A stretch of 64,000 nucleotides of DNA. Source: DASVCN01 sp040905665. Lineage in GTDB: Bacteria; Deinococcota; Deinococci; Deinococcales; Trueperaceae. The position numbers were made by a program, and so were the translations under genes. Under the pieces are notes generated by a model. The model was given only the letters and a program-made list of their open reading frames with translations. It had not been told where the DNA came from and searched no databases. Positions 24,105 through 33,929 of the stretch are shown here, in pieces; positions within the stretch are counted from its first letter, which is position 1, and each line of letters starts with the position of its first letter. Location: NCBI GenBank assembly GCA_040905665.1, contig JBBDRD010000029.1, positions 43,293 through 107,292 on the forward strand, written 5' to 3'.

Positions 24105-25619
24105 TCAAATATTCATTCCCTCTGGGAAAGCCAGCAGGGCGGCCGGAAGTTGAGCGATGAGGTCGCCCGCCAGCATGCCCGCTCCCAGCAGTTCACCGGC
24201 CAGTTTACCGGCGCGCCCGTGGACCGCCACGGCCGCTTCTACCCGTTGCGTGTGGGAGGCCGCGTTAAGTGGCGCAGCCAAGAATGCGCCCAGGACGCCG
24301 GCCAACACGTCACCGGTGCCGCCGCTGGCCATTCCCGAGTGCCCCTCTACCGAGACTGCCAGCGATTGGGCCGAGGCGATGGTCGTGCTGCCGCCCTTTA
24401 ATACGCAGACGGCGTTCCACTCCTGGGCAATGTGGCTGGAGGCGCCCAGTGGGTCGGTCGTTACTTCGCTGCTGTCTACGCCCAGGAGTTTCGCCGCTTC
24501 ACCTGCATGAGGCGTTAGGACGCAGCCGCCGTGCCTTCTCACCGCCGCCCTGAGCGCCGGCTTTGGTTGCAGTGCCCCGGCGTCGAGAACCCAGGGCACG
24601 GCTCGCTGGGCGATGATGTCTGGGAGGTGCTCGAGCGCCCGCTCGTCTAGACCGGGACCCGCTACGACAGCCTGGGCTCGGCCTCCGGACACTTGGCTCA
24701 GCCGATCCACGGGATCGTCGTCCCAGTCGATATGAAAGAAGATGATTTCGGGCCAACCGGAGGGCAAGCGATCCTTAGCGGCCAGGGTAACGAGGCCGGC
24801 TCCGGCGCGGTAGGCGCCACGGCAGGCCAATTCGGCCGCGCCCAGGTAGTGGGGCGAACCGGCGAGCACCATAACCGTTCCTACCTGGTACTTATGAGCC
24901 TCCCGGGCACGAGCAGGGATGCCGGCCGCGACCTCGGGGCCGAGCAGGCGTACGGTCGACGCGGCCTGCAGGATCGGCCGGGGGATTCCGATATCAGCGA
25001 CCTCCTGCTCCCCAAACGCCGATCGAGCGGGATAGAAGGCGCTCGCCAGCTTGGCGCCGGCAAGCTGTACGGTGCGAGTTGCACGGATATGCGCGCCGGG
25101 CGGAGTAGGGGAATCGGAACTCACGCCGCTGGGCACGTCTACCGATAGAACCGGGAGCTGTGAGTCGTTTATAAGCTCGACTACCGCTGCGTGGTCGTCG
25201 GTCAATGGCCGGGTGAGGCCGCTGCCAAAGAGGGCATCGATGACGAGGTCACAAGCCCCCAGCTCGCGGATCAGTGTCTCGCGCGTCAGCCTTTCAGTTG
25301 GCAGGTGGGCTAGAAGCGCCCGGCGGGCGGTGGCTGCATCGCCGGCTGCATCGCCGGTCGCCGCCGGCGCAAACTCGAGCACTCTCACGGCAATACCGGC
25401 CATGTGGAGGTAACGGGCGGCGACATATCCGTCGCCGCCGTTGTTTCCCTTGCCGCATAGCACCATTACGCGCCATAGATTGGGGAAGTTACTTCTGGCG
25501 GAGTCGGCCACCGCCCGACCCGCCGCCTCCATGAGCATTCCCGTGGGGACGCCTGCAGCGGTAGCCTCTTCGTCCGCTCGCCTCATGCCTGCTGCGCGGT
25601 AGAGCTTCAGGGTCTGCAT
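24105..25619 (-). CDS. nnrD: Bifunctional NAD(P)HX dehydratase and epimerase
   Basis: Repairs hydrated NADH and NADPH. In 504 residues, the N-terminal YjeF-N epimerase domain (1 to about 215) has CGKGNNGGDGYVAARYL and IDALFGSGLTRPL, and the C-terminal dehydratase domain (about 225-500) has VMVLAGSPHYLGAAELA, LTPHAGEAAKLL and GGTGDVLAGVLGAFLA, a ribokinase-like active site. Fusion of both activities is common in bacteria. The start ATG 25619 is followed directly upstream by 12-nt tandem repeats. Confidence 0.93.
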   Translation of the reverse strand: MQTLKLYRAAGMRRADEEATAAGVPTGMLMEAAGRAVADSARSNFPNLWRVMVLCGKGNNGGDGYVAARYLHMAGIAVRVLEFAPAATGDAAGDAATARRALLAHLPTERLTRETLIRELGACDLVIDALFGSGLTRPLTDDHAAVVELINDSQLPVLSVDVPSGVSSDSPTPPGAHIRATRTVQLAGAKLASAFYPARSAFGEQEVADIGIPRPILQAASTVRLLGPEVAAGIPARAREAHKYQVGTVMVLAGSPHYLGAAELACRGAYRAGAGLVTLAAKDRLPSGWPEIIFFHIDWDDDPVDRLSQVSGGRAQAVVAGPGLDERALEHLPDIIAQRAVPWVLDAGALQPKPALRAAVRRHGGCVLTPHAGEAAKLLGVDSSEVTTDPLGASSHIAQEWNAVCVLKGGSTTIASAQSLAVSVEGHSGMASGGTGDVLAGVLGAFLAAPLNAASHTQRVEAAVAVHGRAGKLAGELLGAGMLAGDLIAQLPAALLAFPEGMNI

Positions 25620-25627
25620 ACCTCCAC

Positions 25628-25663
25628 ATTAGCGGACAGATTAGCGGACAAGGTAGCGGAATG
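25628..25663. repeat. Three 12-nt tandem units upstream of nnrD
   Basis: ATTAGCGGACAG, ATTAGCGGACAA and the weaker GGTAGCGGAATG, within 45 nt of the nnrD start. The TAGCGG core also occurs in the 15-nt array at 29664. Confidence 0.8.
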
Positions 25664-25705
25664 GGCCGGTAGCGGCGGGCTCTCACCGAAGCAATCTGAA
25701 ACGAG

Positions 25706-25972
25706 ATGTCGAAAATTCCGATAAGGTTGGCATCGGTTCGAGAATCGACGGACGTAGGCTCTGATGATCCTGCCCTACAAATTGTGAGGTTACATCCCAA
25801 AGACGCTCCGGTTTACGCTGCAGCAGTGACTATCCACGCGGATGTTCTGCTGACAGCTGACCGAAAGCACTTCGGTGACCTGATGGAGCGCAAGGATCTT
25901 CCGGTACCTGTTCTCACTGTTCGTGAGTTCCTCCTGCATGGCCCGATGGGTCTTTTGCCTGGCTTCGGTTAA
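25706..25972 (+). pseudogene. C-terminal fragment of a PIN-domain protein
   Basis: 88 codons. Residues about 29-79 match the second half of a PIN nuclease: KDAPVYAAAVTIHADVLLTA with the acidic D in ADRKHFGDL, then PVLTVREFL. The N-terminal half with the first catalytic acids is absent, and only 86 bp separate this ORF from nnrD, so it cannot simply be mis-started. Base composition is more AT-rich than its neighbours, consistent with a degraded, transferred toxin gene. No antitoxin is seen. It might still be expressed, but it lacks the complete active site. Confidence 0.6.
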
Positions 25973-26026
25973 TCCAATAAAGTACTCGTCCCGTCCTCAT
26001 GATGGAAAAGGAGTAAGGATCTACCA

Positions 26027-27552
<1,526 letters not shown>

Positions 27553-27556
<4 letters not shown>

Positions 27557-28566
27557 CCCGCGTCGTTTTCGGGTTCGCGATCCGATCCGCCGGCATCTGG
27601 ATGGATGGCCTCGGCCTCCCCCTCGGCCTCGGCCACGATTTTGGCGATGACGTCGACGGTGGCGCTCAAAAAACTGCGTGCGTCAGCGAGATAGCTGGTC
27701 GAGTCGAGGTAACCACCGGCGCCGGTATGGTCCATCGGACCCATGTCGATTCTTTCGATTCTTCCGGCGACCAGCGCCTGATTCCAGGCCGAGTAGCGGA
27801 GGAAGGGCCATCGGCCCGGGAAGAAGAGGAAGGAGAGACGCTGCACCACGTCGCGTCTTCCCGCCAAATGATAGAGACGGTGAATCGCGCCTAGGCCTGG
27901 GTCCGAACTCATTACCCCGCCCAAGGCGATGACCCGCACCCGGGAGGCGAGCATCTCGGTCAGATGGCCTCCGGCGCCAAGCGCTACCTGCCCGCCCCCG
28001 CTATAGCCGATGAGCGTGATCGGCATCGCGCTGCCGATGCGGTAACCGGCGGTTACCAGCGCTCCTGCAATCAGCTCAGCCGACCCCTGGTTGTAGAGAG
28101 GGCCGTACCGGCGGTCGGTTGAGACCGCCACTTGCCATAAGTTGCGCACGTTGATTACCGTCCCGGCGATGCTGGAAAGGGTTCGGCGGCTCAACTTCAT
28201 CGATAGGGCCCAGCGCCAGAACCAGGAGAAAACCCGTTGACCGGTGAGCGCCCGATTTGTTACCGAGTAGGGGAAGACCTCGACGACGACGCTCTTGGGC
28301 AAGCGTTCGCGCATCTCTCGCAGGAGATTCTGTTCACGCCGGGCGAATGTCTCGCCCGAAACGCTGTGTACTCCGGAGAGAAAAACCAGGAAATGGCTCA
28401 GTTCGTCGGGGTCCCGGATCGGACTCTGGCGGACGAGAGCCAGCTCGCTACTGCCGCTACCGAACCAGCCGGCCCACCAGCCAAGCGTCTCCAGAGGCGC
28501 CAGCGCGCCGCCCACCAAGAGGGCTGCAATGGCGATTGTGACGAGCGTCCAGATGTCCCAGCCCAC
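27553..28566 (-). CDS. Membrane-anchored alpha/beta hydrolase-like protein
   Basis: 337 residues. One N-terminal transmembrane helix (about 6-30) is followed by a domain with ELSHFLVFLSGVHSVSG, an unusual SEVFPYSV-type strand (VVEVFPYSV) and a nucleophile elbow TLIGYSGGGQVALG, with a late D and H (MGPMDHTGAGGY) that could complete a triad. Family not recognised beyond the fold. It overlaps the stop of the mutase gene by 4 bp (convergent) and is separated by 1 nt from the upstream membrane gene, so those two form an operon. Confidence 0.6.
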
Positions 28567-28567
28567 C

Positions 28568-29170
28568 TCAGCTCTCCTCGCCGCGTCGTGACGCCCGCTT
28601 GGCGCTGGTTAAGAGGCTGGTTCCGGCTACCCAGCCCCGCATCGCGCCGGTTAGCCACAGCACCGGACGACCGACAGTACGGGCGATGATCTGCAGGAGC
28701 AGCCAGCCACCGGCATTGCACAAGAGCGCCTGCCAGAGGGTGAGGTCCAGGACCACGCTCGTCGCAATAACCAGGGCAAGGAGGCTCCAGATGGAAAGCG
28801 CGAGCCAAAGGAAGGACCCCAGGTACGGCGTGAGAACGAAGAAACTTAGCAGGTAGGGGCTGTACGCCAGCGCTATCGCGCGCAAGACGGTGTCGTAGGG
28901 AACCGTCCTGGAGTAGCCGTAACGCCCTACGAGCCAGACCGAGAGGCTCCACATCAGGAATCCGGCGACGAAGATGGCCGCCGAGAGCAGGAGGCTGACG
29001 ACGAAGCGATGCGGCCTCACCCGGCTTACGAACAGCACCAGACTCTGCCCCAGGGACGCCGAAAGTCCGGCCAGGAACACGACCGAAACCAGACCTCGAA
29101 GAGGGACCCCTTCGAGGTCGAGGTAGTGGCCGCCGCTGAGCCGCAGAGTGGAGGCTATCAGCTCGCCCAT
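28568..29170 (-). CDS. YIP1-like integral membrane protein
   Basis: 200 residues with about five hydrophobic helices (around 24-46, 57-82, 103-122, 120-142 and 146-168). The pattern (LVSVVFLAGLSASLG, AYSPYLLSFFV with a Pro in the third helix) resembles the YIP1 family. Function unknown. It directly precedes the hydrolase-like gene, so the two probably act together at the membrane. Confidence 0.6.
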   Translation of the reverse strand: MGELIASTLRLSGGHYLDLEGVPLRGLVSVVFLAGLSASLGQSLVLFVSRVRPHRFVVSLLLSAAIFVAGFLMWSLSVWLVGRYGYSRTVPYDTVLRAIALAYSPYLLSFFVLTPYLGSFLWLALSIWSLLALVIATSVVLDLTLWQALLCNAGGWLLLQIIARTVGRPVLWLTGAMRGWVAGTSLLTSAKRASRRGEES

Positions 29171-29231
29171 GGCGGGTTATCCATTGGGAGAAGTCTAGCA
29201 ACCGCCACCCGCCGAAGGCGTGCCGTTGAGC

Positions 29232-29585
29232 CTACCCTTGAGTGCAGAGCATGGGGCCGAGCGGCTGTCCGCCCAGGAGGTGCATGTGGAGGTGGAATAC
29301 CTCCTGGTGGCCGTGCTCCTTGCAGTTGACGATGAGCCGGTAGCCATTGTCGAGCCCTTCACTCCGTGCCAGCCGGCGCGCCACGGTGAATAACCGGCCC
29401 AAAGCCGGCTCGTGCTCCTCCCGAACGTCGTCGGCGGTCGCGATCGGCTCGTTTGGCACGATGAGGATATGCGTCGGCGCCTGCGGGCTAACGTCTCGGA
29501 AGGCCGTGACAAGATCGTCCTGATAGAGGACGTCTGCCTCTATTTCGCCGCGCACTATCTTGCCGAAAATCGTGTCGTCACTCAT
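29232..29585 (-). CDS. HIT family nucleotide hydrolase
   Basis: 117 residues, a complete HIT protein of the Hint/HinT branch: DTIFGKIVRGEIEADVLYQD at the N-terminus, HILIVPNEP in the middle and the histidine triad FHLHMHLLGG near the end. These enzymes hydrolyse adenosine phosphoramidates. The gene is monocistronic, with a -10 box 5 nt from the ATG. Confidence 0.92.
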   Translation of the reverse strand: MSDDTIFGKIVRGEIEADVLYQDDLVTAFRDVSPQAPTHILIVPNEPIATADDVREEHEPALGRLFTVARRLARSEGLDNGYRLIVNCKEHGHQEVFHLHMHLLGGQPLGPMLCTQG

Positions 29586-29590
29586 GCCCT

Positions 29591-29596
29591 ACTCTA
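29591..29596 (-). promoter_or_regulatory. -10 box of the HIT gene
   Basis: TAGAGT on the minus strand, 5 nt before ATG 29585. Confidence 0.5.
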
Positions 29597-29663
29597 GCGG
29601 CTCGCCGCCACGGAGTGCCTTTAGCTTTCGCGCTGCATCATTCCCATTGCTCTCCTGCCAGTC

Positions 29664-29736
29664 GTTAGCGGCCCAAACGTTAGCGGCCCAAACGGTAGCG
29701 GCTCAGTCGTTGGCGCCACGGTCGGTAGCGACGCTG
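29664..29736. repeat. Five 15-nt tandem units in a divergent promoter region
   Basis: GTTAGCGGCCCAAAC twice (29664, 29679), GGTAGCGGCTCAGTC (29694), GTTGGCGCCACGGTC (29709) and a partial GGTAGCGACGCTG (29724). Non-coding; lies between the HIT gene and the YihY gene. Confidence 0.88.
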
Positions 29737-29795
29737 TATGCCGCGACCTTGTGCTTCGTCGCCGCCGCCGTCACTCTTAGTGCGGGAGGGAAACA

Positions 29796-30665
29796 GTGGG
29801 TGAATACTGGCAGACGCTCAAGCAAACGGTGCGCGAATACGGCGAGGACACTGCTCCACGACTGGCGGCCGCCCTGGCTTACTACACGGTATTTTCGCTG
29901 GCGCCGCTGCTCATCATCGTGATCGCCGTCGTCGGATTGGTATACGGCAACGACGCAGCGCGCAGCCAACTCGTCGACCAGCTGCAGGGGAGAGTGGGGC
30001 CCGATGCGGCCGGCCTCATCGATACGATGATAGAGCGTGCCTCGCAACAGGGCTCGAGCGTATGGGCAACCATCATCGGCGTGGGTGCACTGCTCGTGGG
30101 CGCCACCACCGTCTACGCGCAACTTCAGGCCGCGCTCAACAAAATTTGGGATGTGGCCGCCGACCGCAGCCGGGGAATCAAGAAGCTGCTCCTAGTTCGG
30201 CTCGAAGGCTTGGGAATGGTACTGGCGTTAGGGTTCGTGCTTCTGGTGTCGTTCGTCCTCCAGGCCGCCTTGAACGTAATGATGTCGAACTTTTCCGGGC
30301 AGCTCCCCGGGAGTGACGCACTCTGGTTCGTAGCAAACCAGCTGCTCATGATTGCGCTCTTCACCCTGATTTTTGGCGGGATCTTCCTGGTGCTGCCCGA
30401 CGTGGAGATCGGCTGGCGCGACGTGTGGCGCGGCGCGCTCCTCACTGCGGTGCTTTTCAAGCTTGGGGAATTTCTGATCGGCTACTACCTGGGTGCGTCG
30501 GGCGTGCGCTCTGCTTATGGCGCCGCCGGTTCACTGGTGGTCCTCCTGCTATGGATCTACTTCTCGGCGCAGATTCTGCTGTTCGGCGCCGAGTTCACGC
30601 AGGTCGACACGCGGCGGCGCAAAAAGAGCGCGCCGGCAACCGAGGTGGCCGCCGGCCGCTCCTGA
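29796..30665 (+). CDS. YihY/BrkB family inner-membrane protein
   Basis: 289 residues, six predicted membrane helices. The family marker APRLAAALAYYTVFSLAPLL begins near residue 22, and later helices contain GATTVYAQLQAALNKIWDV, DVEIGWRDVWRGALLTA and AYGAAGSLVVLLLWIYFSAQ, all typical of YihY (once mislabelled RNase BN). Function unknown; suggested to be a transporter or envelope protein. GTG 29796 follows GGGAGGG. Confidence 0.88.
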   Translation: MGEYWQTLKQTVREYGEDTAPRLAAALAYYTVFSLAPLLIIVIAVVGLVYGNDAARSQLVDQLQGRVGPDAAGLIDTMIERASQQGSSVWATIIGVGALLVGATTVYAQLQAALNKIWDVAADRSRGIKKLLLVRLEGLGMVLALGFVLLVSFVLQAALNVMMSNFSGQLPGSDALWFVANQLLMIALFTLIFGGIFLVLPDVEIGWRDVWRGALLTAVLFKLGEFLIGYYLGASGVRSAYGAAGSLVVLLLWIYFSAQILLFGAEFTQVDTRRRKKSAPATEVAAGRS

Positions 30666-30683
30666 CCTGGGCTTATAGCGCTC

Positions 30684-30709
30684 CGCCGCTACTACATCTA
30701 TGCGGCGGT
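30684..30709. terminator. Hairpin between convergent genes
   Basis: CCGCCGC and GCGGCGG form a 7-bp stem. It is nested inside a longer inverted repeat, CTGACCTG (30663-30670) with CAGGTCAG (30722-30729), so a bidirectional terminator is likely. Confidence 0.6.
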
Positions 30710-30725
30710 GCCTCCTGTTGTCAGG

Positions 30726-31262
30726 TCAGCGAAGCTTGTTGCGCTCGGCTTCCTCTTCGGCCGCCCGGCGCGCTTCCTTGCCAGTTTTCTCCGCGACCTC
30801 GCGGGCATCATGCAAGACATCCTTAGCGCCTTCCTTGAGACCCTTGGCGTCGTAACCGCGCTCTTCGAATTCACTCTCGGCGGTGTCACGCGCCTCCTTG
30901 AAGGACGTCTTCGCCACGTCGCCCATCTTGCTCACCGAATCGCGTGTTCTGTCTTTCACCCGCTCGGATGCCTCGCCCATCCACTGGTTTTCCTGGCGGG
31001 TCGACGGGAGTAACATCCCCACCGCGAGCCCCAACGCCAGCGCCCCGAAAGCGAACGTCAGAGGGTGCTCATGGAAGTAGTGGTCGAAGCCCTGTCGGGC
31101 GCGGCCAGTCGCCTCCCTAGCGCCAGAACGCATCTGATCCACGCTCTGGCGGGCCCGGTCGCGAATGCCTTCACTCGACGACGAATCCCTGAAGTCATAG
31201 TCCGACTCATAAACGGCCCCACGGGCGTCGTTCTCGCTGTTGTATCTGTCCCAATCACTCAT
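30726..31262 (-). CDS. Envelope-stress-like protein with one transmembrane segment
   Basis: 178 residues. A charged N-terminal half (SDWDRYNSENDARG to FDHYFHEHP) leads to a single hydrophobic segment (about 68-88) and a long Ala/Glu/Lys-rich helical tail (EASERVKDRTRDSVSKMG onward) that looks like a late-embryogenesis-abundant or YtxH-type coiled region. No family is assigned. It is the last gene of a four-gene operon, with an ATGA overlap with the holin-like gene upstream. Confidence 0.7.
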   Translation of the reverse strand: MSDWDRYNSENDARGAVYESDYDFRDSSSSEGIRDRARQSVDQMRSGAREATGRARQGFDHYFHEHPLTFAFGALALGLAVGMLLPSTRQENQWMGEASERVKDRTRDSVSKMGDVAKTSFKEARDTAESEFEERGYDAKGLKEGAKDVLHDAREVAEKTGKEARRAAEEEAERNKLR

Positions 31263-31663
31263 GCGAACTTCTCCCTCACCATGCGTGCGTCTTCTCGAAT
31301 TGTCTCCATCGTCCGGCGGGGCGCCAGGCTATTCTGCCGCATCGCCTGCACGTTCGCCATCACCAGCACCAGTCCGATGAGCATCAGGGCGCCGCCGACT
31401 ATTAGGGCCGATGCCCAGTAGGGCAGCACCAGTCCCAGCGCCAGAATCGCTGCCGCAACCAGTGCCAGTAGCCCGACCAGGGCGAACGCCCCGCCTATCG
31501 CGATGCCAATGCTGTCGCGAGTCATGCTCGAGATGTTCTCTCGCATCTCGCTCTTGGCGAGCTCTACCTCCTGCCGGATCAGCTCGGAGCCGTCCCTGAA
31601 CAGGTCCGACAGCACATCGCCGATCGAGCGATCGAATGGGTCTCGTCTTGCGTCAGTGTCCAC
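31259..31663 (-). CDS. Phage-holin superfamily (Phage_holin_3_6) membrane protein
   Basis: 134 residues: a helical N-terminus (DVLSDLFRDGSELIRQEVEL), then two hydrophobic segments separated by a short loop (about 55-80 and 85-107). This matches the actinobacterial holin-X type family, which is chromosomal and not phage-linked in most genomes. GTG 31663 follows GGGGGAG. It is third in the operon and overlaps the next gene by 4 nt. Confidence 0.78.
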   Translation of the reverse strand: MDTDARRDPFDRSIGDVLSDLFRDGSELIRQEVELAKSEMRENISSMTRDSIGIAIGGAFALVGLLALVAAAILALGLVLPYWASALIVGGALMLIGLVLVMANVQAMRQNSLAPRRTMETIREDARMVREKFA

Positions 31664-31683
31664 ATCTCCCCCTTTCGTAGCGG

Positions 31684-32103
31684 TCAGTATCGTGGCGGCG
31701 GTACATCAGCAGTGGTGGTGGCAGCCGTGGTCGGTTTGACGAGCGGCATCTCCGGCTCATGTTCGCGGCCTCTCACCGGTAAACCGGTACGCCGGCCGTT
31801 GCTGTTGCTGATGGCCAAAAGCGCCAGCCCAAGCCCTACCAGCGTGGTTACCACCGGATAGCGCTTAACGACGTCGACAGCGATTCGGCTGAACTGACCT
31901 ACCTGTCGATCAGCTTTGTTGCCCAGACCATCTAGCCGGCCACTCGCCTCGTGCCGAACGCCGCGCAAGGCGTCCATCGCGTCATGCTCGAGCCCTCGGC
32001 GGCTCAGCCGCATGCGCGCCGCATCGATGTCGGCCGCCAGCCTCGCCCGGGTCGACGCTATTTCCGACCGTATCTCGGCCGGGCTGCGGCGCCGCCCGTT
32101 CAT
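31684..32103 (-). CDS. DUF3618 family protein
   Basis: 139 residues beginning with RRSPAEIRSEIASTRARLAADI, the DUF3618 signature, followed by a basic helix and one transmembrane segment (about 81-99, VVTTLVGLGLALLAI). Function unknown; members usually sit beside holin-like and stress proteins, as here. The ATG overlaps the previous gene by ATGA. Confidence 0.8.
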   Translation of the reverse strand: MNGRRRSPAEIRSEIASTRARLAADIDAARMRLSRRGLEHDAMDALRGVRHEASGRLDGLGNKADRQVGQFSRIAVDVVKRYPVVTTLVGLGLALLAISNSNGRRTGLPVRGREHEPEMPLVKPTTAATTTADVPPPRY

Positions 32104-32672
32104 AAACTAGTGGTGTCGCCGGTACGGTAGGGATCACCGGTGCTGGTCGAACCCGCGTACGAGCCGCTCATACCACCATCACTACCGCTGTTCATCCGGC
32201 TGCTCGAGCCGCTGTGCGAGTCACTGCTGTGAAGGAAACGCGCCGTCATCAGACCGGCGACGAACATTCCTCCCAGGAACCAGCCAGGTTGCGATCGTGC
32301 CACGCCCCTGACGTCATTCAGCAGCTCGCCGGCGCTACGCTCCTCCAGGTAGTGCTGGAGTTCGTCGATGCGGCCGGCAAGCCACTCACCCTGGTCGGCA
32401 AGCCGTCCCAGTTCCTGGCTGCGTAACTCCTCGCTGCTCTTGTGGAAGGCTTGAGCCACGCCACCTACCTGGTGCGCTACCTGATGCTTGCCCTCCTCCA
32501 CCGATGTTCGCGCCTGATCGCGGACGTAGCTGGTGGTGGATCGCGCCTGGTCCATGGCCTCGCGGCCAAGCTCCTTGGCGGTGTTGCCCGCCTCTTGGGC
32601 GACCTCCTTGGCCACCTTACCGGTACTGGTCCCCCCACTCGTCGCGGATGGCTTATTGCTGTCCGTCGCCAT
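32100..32672 (-). CDS. Stress-type helical membrane protein
   Basis: 190 residues. The N-terminal 75 residues are an Ala/Lys/Glu-rich helix (KVAKEVAQEAGNTAKELG), followed by FHKSSEELRSQELGRLADQ and one transmembrane segment (PGWFLGGMFVAGLMTARFL, about 128-146). The C-terminal 40 residues are a Ser/Gly-rich disordered tail. It resembles nutrient-deprivation-induced proteins. It is the first gene of the four-gene operon, with AAGGGGGG before the ATG. Confidence 0.68.
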   Translation of the reverse strand: MATDSNKPSATSGGTSTGKVAKEVAQEAGNTAKELGREAMDQARSTTSYVRDQARTSVEEGKHQVAHQVGGVAQAFHKSSEELRSQELGRLADQGEWLAGRIDELQHYLEERSAGELLNDVRGVARSQPGWFLGGMFVAGLMTARFLHSSDSHSGSSSRMNSGSDGGMSGSYAGSTSTGDPYRTGDTTSL

Positions 32673-32813
32673 GTGCCCCCCTTAGGCTGTGCCGTCGTTA
32701 TCTGCTCACGGGTCGCCCGGCACGGGCGCCTCTGCTGCCCAGCGTAGCGAATGCCTTCCCGAACGAGTAAAACCTCGCTTACAAAGGTGGCCCTGCCCAC
32801 GCCTGGCGAGCGC

Positions 32814-33347
32814 TCATCTGAGACTGTTCAGTTCCGACATCTTGAATAGAGCCCGCAGCTCGATTCCCGCTTCGGCCAATGCCTGGACTCCGCCTGCCTC
32901 ACGGTTGATCACGCAGATCGCCGTCTCTACCGACGCGCCCAAATCGCGTAGCTCGCCACTCGAAATGACAACCTGACCGCCGGAAGTAACCACGTCCTCC
33001 ACCACCACCAGGCGCACTCCGCGAACGTCGCCCCCTTCGGCCAATTGCCGGGTACCGTACTCCTTGGCTTTCTTGCGAACCGAGAAGAGGGGCAACCCGG
33101 TGATCTGGGAAAGTAGGGTTGCGATGGGAACACCACCTAGCTCGAGCCCGGCTAGGCCGTCGCTTTCGGGAGGTACGAGCGGTGCGAGCGCCTCGGCGAT
33201 GGATCTGAGCAGCCGGGGTTCGCGTTCGAAGCGGTACTTGTCGAAATACTCGCCGGCGATCGCTCCCGAGCGCAGAACGAACTCGCCGGTAAGATGCGAA
33301 GAGCGGTAGATGGCTGCGGCCAACTCATCTCCAGTCATAGTTGCCAT
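32814..33347 (-). CDS. pyrE: Orotate phosphoribosyltransferase
   Basis: Makes orotidine 5'-phosphate from orotate and PRPP in pyrimidine synthesis. 177 residues with the N-terminal SHLTGEFVLRSG, GLELGGVPIATLLS, RKKAKEYGT (the flexible loop) and the PRPP-binding motif VVVEDVVTSGGQ (about 113-124). A second in-frame ATG lies 9 nt into the gene. The gene is alone and divergent from rpmB. Confidence 0.92.
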   Translation of the reverse strand: MATMTGDELAAAIYRSSHLTGEFVLRSGAIAGEYFDKYRFEREPRLLRSIAEALAPLVPPESDGLAGLELGGVPIATLLSQITGLPLFSVRKKAKEYGTRQLAEGGDVRGVRLVVVEDVVTSGGQVVISSGELRDLGASVETAICVINREAGGVQALAEAGIELRALFKMSELNSLR

Positions 33348-33396
33348 GGCGGTATCATCGCACGGTCTGGCCGGGACTTTGTTTGGAATTCAGCGT

Positions 33397-33426
33397 TTGG
33401 AGTTCGGCGCAGGACTATGCTAAACT
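33397..33426 (+). promoter_or_regulatory. rpmB promoter
   Basis: TTGGAG (33397-33402) and TAAACT (33421-33426), 18-bp spacer; the transcript would have a leader of about 50 nt ending in AGGAGG. Confidence 0.6.
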
Positions 33427-33483
33427 CAAACGTTTTGGTTGGGAGCCGTACTTTGCGGCGCTACCCACATCTAGGAGGAAACG

Positions 33484-33726
33484 ATGCCGAGAGTGTGCGC
33501 AATCACCGGCAAGAGAACGAAGATGCAAAAGACGAGCAAGCGCAAGGGTTCGCCGAAGAAAAAGGGTGGAGTGGGCCTCAAGCAGGTAGGCGTCCACCGG
33601 CGTACGGTCAAGCCGAACCTTCAGAAGCGCACTATTTGGATAGCCGGCAAGCCGCACCGAGTATGGCTGAGCGCCAAGGCTTTACGCAACCTCGACCCCA
33701 CCATGCTCGTCAACCCCAACAGATAG
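33484..33726 (+). CDS. rpmB: 50S ribosomal protein L28
   Basis: 80 residues, basic throughout. The N-terminus RVCAITGKRTKMQ is the L28 start with a zinc-type Cys, and RRTVKPNLQKRTIW matches the conserved core. The C-terminus is short, and the second zinc-type Cys pair is not evident, so it may be a C-minus-like form. A strong AGGAGG is 7 nt before ATG 33484. Confidence 0.95.
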   Translation: MPRVCAITGKRTKMQKTSKRKGSPKKKGGVGLKQVGVHRRTVKPNLQKRTIWIAGKPHRVWLSAKALRNLDPTMLVNPNR

Positions 33727-33753
33727 TTCGACGAGACAAACATGTGCTCGTAT

Positions 33754-33777
33754 GAGGCGCGCGTAAATGCGCGCCTC
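33754..33777 (+). terminator. rpmB terminator
   Basis: GAGGCGCGC, loop GTAAAT, GCGCGCCTC: a perfect 9-bp stem 28 nt after the stop, followed by TCTCT. Confidence 0.82.
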
Positions 33778-33800
33778 TCTGCGTAGCGCTCCACCTAACG

Positions 33801-33910
33801 GCCTGGTTTCGAACCGCCTGGTTTCTAACCGCCTGGTTTCGAACCGCCTAGTTCCTAGCCGCCTAGTTCCTTGCCGCCTGGTTACGCCTAGTTAGCCGCC
33901 TGGTGAATCC
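33801..33910. repeat. Eight-unit tandem array upstream of znuA
   Basis: Five units of exactly 15 nt (GCCTGGTTTCGAACC, GCCTGGTTTCTAACC, GCCTGGTTTCGAACC, GCCTAGTTCCTAGCC, GCCTAGTTCCTTGCC), then three shortened units of 10, 12 and 13 nt that all begin GCCT. Non-coding; ends 19 nt before the znuA ATG, just ahead of its ribosome-binding site. Confidence 0.93.
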
Positions 33911-33929
33911 GCCTACTTTAAGGAGGATA

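Noticed and set aside
31259..31663. Prophage signal from the holin-family gene
   Set aside because: Neighbours are DUF3618 and stress-type proteins. No lysin, capsid or integrase is present, and this holin family is commonly chromosomal.
33801..33910. CRISPR array
   Set aside because: Units are 15 nt with no spacers between them, and no cas genes are in the window.
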